A stretch of DNA of 6,381 nucleotides from JBKHBT01 sp046542255 (lineage in GTDB: Bacteria > UBP14 > UBA6098 > JBKHBT01). Below the pieces are notes generated by a model. It did not search any database, had not been told where the DNA came from, and worked only from the letters and a program-made list of their open reading frames with translations. Of this stretch, positions 1 through 4,626 are shown piece after piece (within the stretch, counting starts at the first letter, position 1; every line of letters starts with the position of its first letter). The stretch is taken from the NCBI GenBank assembly GCA_046542255.1, contig JBKHBT010000136.1:1-6381 (forward strand), given 5' to 3'. A program made the translations under genes and the position numbers.

Positions 1-44
1 CGTTGCCAACGTGATTGTCGCGGGTTCGAATCCCGTCTCTCGCT
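1..44 (+). tRNA. tRNA-Gly(GCC), 3' part only (cut by window edge)
   Basis: The window opens inside the anticodon stem. Bases 3-9 are a seven-base anticodon loop with T33 and anticodon GCC (5-7). The 3' anticodon strand is 10-14, followed by a five-base variable loop (15-19). The T arm is 20-36, with loop TTCGAAT and stem gcggg/cccgt including one G-T pair. The 3' acceptor strand is 37-43, with a discriminator T at 44. U73 together with anticodon GCC is the normal bacterial tRNA-Gly identity. CCA is not encoded: a run of seven T (44-50) starts at the discriminator. The 5' half lies outside the window. Confidence 0.93.
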
Positions 45-187
45 TTTTTTGATAACTATTTTCTCTTTTGAAGCCATATGTAAATAAATATATATATTAT
101 ACATTCTATATATAATACAATGGCTTTACTGATGTTTTAGCCGGGAAGTATGAAAATGCGGACACCGTATTTTTTGGCTCTACATAG
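45..187. other. AT-rich spacer between the two tRNA genes
   Basis: No gene is visible here. The left part is very AT-rich. It holds a perfect TATAAT at 111-116, a possible -10 box for tRNA-Cys that would give a leader of about 65 nt, but no recognisable -35 box stands 16-18 bases upstream. TATTATA (95-101) and TATAATA (111-117) form a small inverted repeat that includes this box. The right part holds the hairpin listed at 153-175. Confidence 0.6.
153..175 (+). terminator. terminator-like hairpin upstream of tRNA-Cys
   Basis: AAAATGCGG (153-161) can pair with CCGTATTTT (165-173) through nine base pairs, one of them G-U in RNA, around the three-base loop ACA. The T-run extends to 175. AGCC (139-142) and GGCT (176-179) could add an outer stem with a bulge. 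The shape is that of a weak intrinsic terminator for tRNA-Gly transcripts. Its place only 12 bases before tRNA-Cys is odd, because no promoter fits between the two. It may instead be a processing or leader structure of the tRNA precursor. Confidence 0.4.
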
Positions 188-259
188 GGCGGCGTAGCCA
201 AGTGGGAAGGCAGAGGTCTGCAAAATCTCCATGCATCGGTTCGAATCCGATCGCCGCCT
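188..259 (+). tRNA. tRNA-Cys(GCA), complete
   Basis: A full cloverleaf can be drawn. Acceptor GGCGGCG (188-194) pairs with CGCCGCC (252-258). The D stem is gcc/ggc (197-199 with 209-211). The anticodon stem is 213-217 with 225-229, including one G-T pair, around the loop CTGCAAA with anticodon GCA at 220-222. The variable loop is five bases (230-234). The T stem is ATCGG/CCGAT around TTCGAAT (240-246). The discriminator is T at 259, the U73 expected for tRNA-Cys. CCA is not encoded; the T-run 259-264 follows directly and may help end transcription. Confidence 0.97.
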
Positions 260-264
260 TTTTT

Positions 265-543
265 ATGCCTACCGCTTTTTACTTATTGAACATTATATTA
301 GTAGTTTTAACAAGGATCATGGTTGGAATAAATATTAGTGTGGTACTCGAAAGGTTTCGAAATCACCTATTTGCTAAATCTGAGTGGCCTTTACAATCCG
401 TGAAATTAAAATCCAAGAAGAATTTATAACGAAGTGTTCCCGATTCGGAAGCATTTTGTCGCGGGTTGCGTCCATCCAAAATACCTTGACGAAGCCTTGC
501 TATTGCTTTAGATTTAAGGAATGAATAAAGACAAGGAGAAAAA
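265..543. other. non-coding region before the + strand gene cluster
   Basis: I see no convincing gene here. Open frames on either strand cross the tRNA or lie antisense to the next gene and have no ribosome-binding site. The region contains a 15-base stretch (401-415) that recurs at the start of the next gene (545-559). It also has a GC-richer block at about 425-500 with small inverted repeats: TTCC/GGAA around 440-453, and ATTTTG near 455 with CAAAAT near 477. A promoter follows at 486-514. Confidence 0.6.
486..514 (+). promoter_or_regulatory. probable sigma70-type promoter for the four-gene cluster
   Basis: TTGACG (486-491) matches the -35 consensus at five of six positions. TAGATT (509-514) matches the -10 consensus at four of six. 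The spacer is exactly 17 bases. Transcription would start near 521, giving a leader of about 22 nt that includes the AAGGAG ribosome-binding site at 533-538. No other equally good promoter is seen in the following gaps, so this may serve all four + strand genes. Confidence 0.55.
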
Positions 544-1317
544 ATGAAATTAAAATCCATTGCAATTTTACTGCTGGTATTGTATGCAACAATGCTTTTC
601 GCCGTAGGGCTGGAGCTTAAAGTACCCCTCGGCCAGGAAAAGGATGAAGAGAAAAATTCCGAAACTGAAGACCAGGACAAAAATAGAAATGAAGCAGAAA
701 ATTCATCTACAACTTTCGAAGTAAAAGACGATGCTTCCAATGCCGATTCGAAAAATGGCAATGCCAATAAGGCAAATGACCCAAATGATGAAGCTAAAGC
801 CGGTAACGAAACCATAGCCGGAGCAAATGAAAAGCCAGACGATGCATCAGAGAAAAAAGATGCTGGCATAAAGGCATCCAAAGAAGATGCCCAGGCACTC
901 GAAGCCAATATCCAAAAACTTCTCGAAAAAGAAGAAATCAGCGATGATGAAAAATATACCCTGCTCGAAAGCGGATATTCTGCGCTATTGCAATATCAGG
1001 CTATCGACCAGGCATCCAGTATTCAGCGGATGCAAAGGATTATGGCGCAAATCATGCTCCGTCTCGATTCGCCCGAGATCGCCATCCTTCACGCTCGCGA
1101 ATGTATGAAAGTCAAAGATGCTAATCTTAAATCGGTCGATATGGCATACGGTTTCGAAATTATGGCACGCTCTTATGCGGCAGCTGGCGACAAAGACAAA
1201 GCCCAAAAATATATCGATTTTGCAAAAAGAACCGCCGAACAGATTCGAGACGATGAAAGCAAAGACGAATTTATGGAAGTCTTCGAAGACGGCGAATGGT
1301 ATGGAGTGAAGTTTTAA
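544..1317 (+). CDS. exported protein with acidic linker and C-terminal TPR-like helical domain, function unknown
   Basis: I do not recognise a named family. Residues 1-20 form a signal peptide (Lys-rich start, hydrophobic core at 6-19, ending LFA), so the product should leave the cytoplasm. The usual lipoprotein cysteine is missing. Residues about 30-115 are a low-complexity linker rich in Asp, Glu, Asn, Lys and Ala, probably disordered. Residues about 116-257 are helical; the part from 199 on (AYGFEIMARSYAAAGDKDKA, then an ADEEDR-like stretch and a terminal WYGV) resembles, from memory, the end of small TPR-fold proteins found in many bacteria. This suggests that the C-terminus at 257 is natural. 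The start is supported by AAGGAG at 533-538, five bases upstream. The gene heads a cluster with an L,D-transpeptidase three bases downstream, so a periplasmic scaffold or partner role is possible, but this is inference. Confidence 0.85.
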   Translation: MKLKSIAILLLVLYATMLFAVGLELKVPLGQEKDEEKNSETEDQDKNRNEAENSSTTFEVKDDASNADSKNGNANKANDPNDEAKAGNETIAGANEKPDDASEKKDAGIKASKEDAQALEANIQKLLEKEEISDDEKYTLLESGYSALLQYQAIDQASSIQRMQRIMAQIMLRLDSPEIAILHARECMKVKDANLKSVDMAYGFEIMARSYAAAGDKDKAQKYIDFAKRTAEQIRDDESKDEFMEVFEDGEWYGVKF

Positions 1318-1320
1318 TCT

Positions 1321-2034
1321 ATGCATCAAAGAAGAAGGCCTGAAGGCGGACATGATTTTATAAAATACCATCTCGGTTTCGAAAGAGTTAAGAAAACGTG
1401 GGACGATTCCAAAGCGGAGCTAAAAAAGCTTTTTAGAGAAGCTGGAGCTTCATTTCCCATCCGTGGGATTTTTATTCGTATTTTCAAAGATGAAGAAATT
1501 GTAGAACTATGGGGCCGGGATTTTTGTGGAAGATATCGCCTTATAACAGAGTATCCAATCTGCACAATGAGTGGCACACTTGGCCCAAAAAGAAAAGAAG
1601 GCGACCTTCAGATTCCAGAAGGATTCTATTATATCGAAAGATTCAATCCACTTAGCCGCTATCATCTTTCACTCGGGATTAATTATCCCAATCACTCCGA
1701 TAGGATACTTGGCGATGACAAAGAACCGGGAAAAGATATCTTCATACATGGCGATTGTGTCTCTGTCGGTTGTATCCCTATCACCGATAAGCTGATAAAG
1801 CAATTGTATGTTGCAGCAGTATTGGCCAAAGGATATGGCCAGGTTAAGATTCCATTTCATATCTTTCCTATGAGGCTTTTGCCCAATGCCCTAAACGCAC
1901 TCGATGAAAGATTCGATGATCCTGAGCTTTCACGCTTCTGGCATAATCTCAAAGATGGATATGACATTTTCGAGCATACCAGGATTCCACCATGGCCATC
2001 TGTCGATACTGATACCGGGCTTTATATTTATTAA
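1321..2034 (+). CDS. L,D-transpeptidase (YkuD fold), YafK-like
   Basis: The product matches the YafK (DpaA/LdtF) branch of the YkuD family. These are periplasmic cysteine enzymes that act on the L,D-crosslink chemistry of peptidoglycan; in E. coli YafK detaches Braun lipoprotein. The domain spans about residues 46-186: an IRIFK..E..VELW strand (52-64), a GDLQIPEGFYYI motif (94-105), SLGINYPNHSDR (117-128), and the active site HGDCVSVGCIPITD, with H143, S148 and catalytic C151 of the SxGC motif. C146 is an extra cysteine nearby. HIFPMRL (180-186) closes the domain. The 51 residues after it look unconserved. No signal peptide is present: only about 20 hydrophilic residues precede the normal start of the mature domain. 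The ATG follows the upstream stop by one codon in the same frame, and the ribosome-binding site is weak (GGAGTG at 1303-1308), so translation is probably coupled. Family call firm; exact substrate unknown. Confidence 0.92.
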   Translation: MHQRRRPEGGHDFIKYHLGFERVKKTWDDSKAELKKLFREAGASFPIRGIFIRIFKDEEIVELWGRDFCGRYRLITEYPICTMSGTLGPKRKEGDLQIPEGFYYIERFNPLSRYHLSLGINYPNHSDRILGDDKEPGKDIFIHGDCVSVGCIPITDKLIKQLYVAAVLAKGYGQVKIPFHIFPMRLLPNALNALDERFDDPELSRFWHNLKDGYDIFEHTRIPPWPSVDTDTGLYIY

Positions 2035-2054
2035 TCTCAAACGTAGGAGTAGCT

Positions 2055-2579
2055 ATGTCAAATAAGCCTGATTCTAATCAAAAGCAGAAATCGGGTATGG
2101 ATATTTTGCGAAACCGTAGGAGCATTCGCCACTTCAAAGACGATATGCCGGATGAAAACCTGCTTCGCAAAGTCCTCGACTCGGTTACAGATGCTCCAAC
2201 ATCCCGAAACAAGCCATCATGTTATCTTGTGATTGTTCGCGATAGCAAATTAATTGAAAATCTCGGTGATATTCGCGGGCGAAGCACATCGCCGATATCC
2301 AAATCCCCGGTCGCTGTAGCAATTGTTGCCGATACTGATATCACAAAAAGGCCAGAAGACGATTCGATTATAGCTTCATATCACCTTATGCTGGCAGCCA
2401 AATATTACGGACTCGGGACATGCTATATTGCCGATATGAATCGCGACAATGTAAAAAAGATGCTCGACATACCACAAAATCACTATATCGGAACCATAAC
2501 CCCACTCGGCATCCCAGATGAGAACCCCAATAGGCCAGATAAGGAATCGATTATCAAAAGAAGCAAATTTTTAGATTGA
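2055..2579 (+). CDS. nitroreductase family protein (FMN-dependent oxidoreductase)
   Basis: This is a short member of the nitroreductase fold, homodimeric flavoproteins that use NAD(P)H to reduce nitro compounds, quinones or related substrates. Visible family marks are the N-terminal RRSIRHFKDD (21-30), whose Arg and Ser residues usually contact the FMN phosphate, the DAPTSRNKPSCYLVIV stretch (46-61), SPVAVAIVAD (84-93), the central helix ASYHLMLAAKYYGLGTCYI (107-125), and the C-terminal TPLGIPDENP (149-158). At 174 residues it is near the lower end of the family's length, but no core element is missing. There is no fused ferredoxin domain. TAGGAG at 2044-2049, five bases before the ATG, supports the start over the internal Met15. 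It follows the L,D-transpeptidase by 20 bases and is likely in the same operon. The physiological substrate cannot be read from the sequence. Confidence 0.93.
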   Translation: MSNKPDSNQKQKSGMDILRNRRSIRHFKDDMPDENLLRKVLDSVTDAPTSRNKPSCYLVIVRDSKLIENLGDIRGRSTSPISKSPVAVAIVADTDITKRPEDDSIIASYHLMLAAKYYGLGTCYIADMNRDNVKKMLDIPQNHYIGTITPLGIPDENPNRPDKESIIKRSKFLD

Positions 2580-2663
2580 TTAAATTCAAAATATTTATTA
2601 CTATCTGATGTATTTAACGATTTTAATGCAAGAAATTTCCGCATAGTTTTACCAGGAGGAGCC
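2580..2663. other. 84-base AT-rich gap before the AhpD-GAF gene
   Basis: The gap holds a strong AGGAGG ribosome-binding site at 2654-2659. I find no convincing promoter or terminator. The downstream gene could therefore be read from the upstream promoter, though a weak own promoter cannot be excluded. Confidence 0.45.
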
Positions 2664-3488
2664 ATGAGAGAGTCAGTATTGGAGAAGTTTGAAAGGGTAC
2701 GTCGCGAACAAAACAGCATTGTCATGGACTATGCCGACCGCGAACTAAAGAGATTCTATAGCCTCGATGCCAGTGTCTATGAAGAAAATTCCCTCCCATC
2801 AAAAACAAAAGAACTTATCGGGCTTGTTACTTCTATCGTTTTAAGATGCGATGATTGTATCAAATACCATCTAATTCAGCTTTTTAATATCGGCATAACC
2901 GATGATGAGCTTATCGAAGCTATGACCGTATGCATGGTTGTCGGAGGTTCCATAACTATACCACATATCAGAAGAGCGCTGGTTTTTTGGGACAAAATAA
3001 ATCAGGAAAGCCTTCAAAGGATGAAAAAGGAACTGGCATTCGGGAAATTAGAAAGAAAAATCGATGATGTCCTAATAAGCAAAAAATCCGATTTTAATGA
3101 TATCCTTCAAAGGATTTGCCGAATTCTCTGGAAAAATGTCGACCACTATGATTGGGTAGGCTTCTATATGACAGGCGATAAGCCAGACTTATTGGAATTA
3201 GGCCCATTCACGGGCGCGGAAACCGAACATACCGAAATCCCATTCGGAAAAGGCATATGCGGTCAAGCAGCAGCCAAAAAAGAAACTGTCATTGTGCAGG
3301 ATGTATCCAAGATCGAGAATTATTTATCGTGTAGCATTGCTGTCCAGTCTGAGATTGTTGCACCAATCATCAAAGATGGCAAAGTAATCGGCGAGCTGGA
3401 TATCGATTCCCATAGCATCGAGCCATTCACGGAAGCGGATAAGGTTTTCCTGGAAAAAATAGCCGAGAAAGTAGCTAAGATAAAATAG
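2664..3488 (+). CDS. fusion of AhpD/carboxymuconolactone decarboxylase domain and fRMsr-type GAF domain
   Basis: Two redox domains sit in one chain of 274 residues. The N-terminal part (about 1-120) is a carboxymuconolactone decarboxylase/AhpD domain. It carries the exact AhpD catalytic spacing E-x11-C-x2-C-x3-H (E50, C62, C65, H69), typical of thiol-dependent alkylhydroperoxidases, followed by the usual helix and the GGSITIPHIRRAL segment. The C-terminal part (about 135-272) is a GAF domain of the free methionine-(R)-sulfoxide reductase family: DWVGFYM (163-169), LGPFTG (179-184), IPFGKGICG (192-200), SEIVAPI (229-235) and LDIDS (245-249). C199 and C223 lie 24 residues apart, as do family cysteines 94 and 118 (E. 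coli numbering). The position of family Cys84, ten residues before C199, is His189. The start is fixed by AGGAGG at 2654-2659. The protein is probably cytoplasmic, since no signal peptide is seen. The domain calls are firm; whether the GAF part reduces methionine sulfoxide is uncertain. Confidence 0.92.
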   Translation: MRESVLEKFERVRREQNSIVMDYADRELKRFYSLDASVYEENSLPSKTKELIGLVTSIVLRCDDCIKYHLIQLFNIGITDDELIEAMTVCMVVGGSITIPHIRRALVFWDKINQESLQRMKKELAFGKLERKIDDVLISKKSDFNDILQRICRILWKNVDHYDWVGFYMTGDKPDLLELGPFTGAETEHTEIPFGKGICGQAAAKKETVIVQDVSKIENYLSCSIAVQSEIVAPIIKDGKVIGELDIDSHSIEPFTEADKVFLEKIAEKVAKIK

Positions 3489-3538
3489 CCTCGGCCTGCA
3501 CTATCTTAAAAATCAAAATCTATTTTCAAATCTAAAAA
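3489..3538. other. short gap between convergent genes
   Basis: Transcripts from both strands meet here. TAAGATA (3476-3482, inside the end of the AhpD-GAF gene) and TATCTTA (3502-3508) form a seven-base inverted repeat with a 19-base loop. On the - strand a T-rich stretch precedes it; on the + strand only A-rich sequence follows, so it is not a standard intrinsic terminator. No other structure is clear. Confidence 0.35.
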
Positions 3539-3829
3539 TTAATCTGGAACCCAAATTTTTTCTGCCTTAATCATTTCAGCAGTGCCGGATATATTTATAT
3601 CATCGGCTGATTTGGTGTAGAATGTAAAGCCCTTATAATGTGCCAGGTATTTACTCTTTTTGGATAGAAAGCCCGGAGGTGCAACAATCACAATTGGTTT
3701 GTCGATTTTTCCTATAATTTTGATGAATTCTTCCGGCTCCACCATAACAATAGCGCCGGATGCCTTGGTGGCATTGGCCATATATTGATAAGCTGCCGCT
3801 GCCCCGGCTGTGCCTCCTGTATAGGACAT
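3539..3829 (-). CDS. small conserved-looking protein, function unknown
   Basis: The product has 96 residues. The N-terminal third is Gly/Ala-rich (GGTAGAAAAYQYMANATKA, 5-23) and probably helical. The rest alternates strands and helices: GAIVMVEPEEFIKIIGKI (25-42), PIVIVAPPGF (45-54), YKGFTFYTKS (65-74) and EMIKAEKIWVPD (85-96). From memory this pattern (Gly/Ala-rich start, a VEPEEF motif, a hydrophobic VVVA strand, a KGxxFxTKS stretch and a KIWxP end) belongs to a widespread uncharacterised small family; I know of no assigned function. There is no signal peptide and no cysteine. The start is supported by GGAG (3839-3842 on the - strand), which overlaps the stop codon of the beta-barrel gene 11 bases upstream, so the two are likely translated together. 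Confidence 0.8.
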   Translation of the reverse strand: MSYTGGTAGAAAAYQYMANATKASGAIVMVEPEEFIKIIGKIDKPIVIVAPPGFLSKKSKYLAHYKGFTFYTKSADDINISGTAEMIKAEKIWVPD

Positions 3830-3837
3830 ATCATCGA

Positions 3838-3843
3838 CTCCTA
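3838..3843 (-). promoter_or_regulatory. ribosome-binding site overlapping the stop codon of the upstream gene
   Basis: On the - strand, TAGGAG contains both the TAG stop of the beta-barrel gene (3843-3841) and the GGAG of the ribosome-binding site for the 96-residue protein. A ribosome finishing the first gene would be placed to restart on the second, which points to translational coupling. Confidence 0.7.
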
Positions 3844-4527
3844 TCTTCGGAATGCATATCCGATTTCGGCTGTGAAAACATCTGTAAGGACTTCATAATC
3901 TTCATTGCCGTGCACCACAGAACTCATGCCGATATCATAGCGAAAATTGAGAATCATTCTGCCCTTACCAACTGCGAATTCGGAACCGATGCCGGTGGCA
4001 AGGCTCATATCAAAACCCTGGACATCTTTGATCTCATTAGCATTATAATAATCATCATCTTCATAGAGGTCATAGCTGAAATGGTGATAGACATTATAAT
4101 TAAACACAGGTCCGATAAACATTACCGGCTGAATCCCAGCATCTTCCAAATTATACATGAATTTGAAAAGCAAAGGAAACTCAAGATGAGTGATAAGCAT
4201 TGTTGCATCTTCGAACCTTGGTGGCCATGGTGATATTGTATTTTCCATATAATCTGCAGTTCCATGTTTCAGGCCAAATGCAAGCCCCGGCTCGATTGCG
4301 ACATACTCTACAAAATTGATTGTAAAGAAGAAACCGAATCTTCCGCTAATCTGTGGAGTATAACCTTCGATTGTGACTTTTTCGCCTTCGGGACGAATAC
4401 TGGTTGCTCCGACTCCGAACTTGAACCCTCCCTGAGTCAGGCCACTGGTTGCGAAATCATAAGAGCCACTCTGTGCAAAAATTGTAAATGACAAAGCCAA
4501 TAGAAATAAAACAGCGAATCTTCTCAT
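3841..4527 (-). CDS. outer-membrane beta-barrel protein (porin-like, OMP_b-brl type)
   Basis: The product has 228 residues. Residues 1-18 form a signal peptide (MRRF, hydrophobic core, ending TIFA before QSG). The mature part alternates polar and hydrophobic/aromatic residues with acidic turns, as in eight- to ten-stranded barrels. THLEFPLLFKFMYN (113-126), followed by QPVMFIGPVFNYNV (133-146) and MSLATGIGSEFAVGKGRMILNFRYDIG (174-200, partly quoted), matches the pattern of PorT-like/OMP_b-brl proteins: a strand with L-x-P-L-L, then a P-x-x-x-x-G-P strand, then a GIG strand. The last strand reads EIGYAF and ends with RR. The Asp/Tyr-rich stretch 153-162 is probably a surface loop. An in-frame ATG at 4557 would add ten residues, but the ribosome-binding site AAGGAG (4534-4539) lies between the two and supports 4527. 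The cargo or partner is unknown. Confidence 0.88.
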   Translation of the reverse strand: MRRFAVLFLLALSFTIFAQSGSYDFATSGLTQGGFKFGVGATSIRPEGEKVTIEGYTPQISGRFGFFFTINFVEYVAIEPGLAFGLKHGTADYMENTISPWPPRFEDATMLITHLEFPLLFKFMYNLEDAGIQPVMFIGPVFNYNVYHHFSYDLYEDDDYYNANEIKDVQGFDMSLATGIGSEFAVGKGRMILNFRYDIGMSSVVHGNEDYEVLTDVFTAEIGYAFRR

Positions 4528-4533
4528 TTTTCT

Positions 4534-4539
4534 CTCCTT
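4534..4539 (-). promoter_or_regulatory. ribosome-binding site that decides the beta-barrel start
   Basis: On the - strand, AAGGAG lies six bases before the ATG at 4527 and downstream of the alternative ATG at 4557. It therefore selects the shorter protein, which also begins with a normal signal peptide. Confidence 0.8.
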
Positions 4540-4559
4540 GTAAATAGCATTTTGCATAA

Positions 4560-4586
4560 ATTATACTCAAAAGCTATTTTAAGCAA
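4560..4586 (-). promoter_or_regulatory. candidate promoter of the beta-barrel/96-residue gene pair
   Basis: On the - strand, a perfect TATAAT -10 box (4565-4560) is preceded by TTGCTT (4586-4581) with a short spacer of 15 bases. The predicted transcription start near 4553 lies downstream of the first base of the alternative ATG at 4557, which again favours the start at 4527 and gives a leader of about 25 nt. The -35 element is poor (three of six), so it may need an activator or another sigma factor. Confidence 0.45.
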
Positions 4587-4626
4587 TTATTTTCCTGTCT
4601 CTTATGATTTTTTCAAAAAAGAATTA

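Noticed and set aside
45..187. Possible CRISPR, phage attachment site or integrated element beside the tRNA genes
   Set aside because: There is no repeated copy of a tRNA 3' end in the window, no integrase gene and no spaced repeats.
202..429. Open frame of 75 codons starting inside tRNA-Cys
   Set aside because: The start lies in the D arm of a well-formed tRNA and no ribosome-binding site is present.
363..908. Long open frame on the - strand opposite the exported protein (Ser/Phe/Ala-rich product)
   Set aside because: It is the antisense reading of the acidic Glu/Lys-rich linker, has no ribosome-binding site, and its composition is what antisense of such codons gives.
3476..3508. Seven-base inverted repeat as a bidirectional terminator between convergent genes
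   Set aside because: The stem has one G-C pair, the loop is 19 bases long, and no T-run follows on the + strand.
3760..4233. Open frame of 157 codons on the + strand opposite the beta-barrel gene
   Set aside because: It lies antisense to a gene with a signal peptide, ribosome-binding site and family motifs, and its product (Ile/His/Cys-rich) resembles no family.
4528..4557. Upstream ATG at 4557 as start of the beta-barrel protein
   Set aside because: It has no ribosome-binding site, it would put ten extra residues before the signal peptide, and AAGGAG lies after it.
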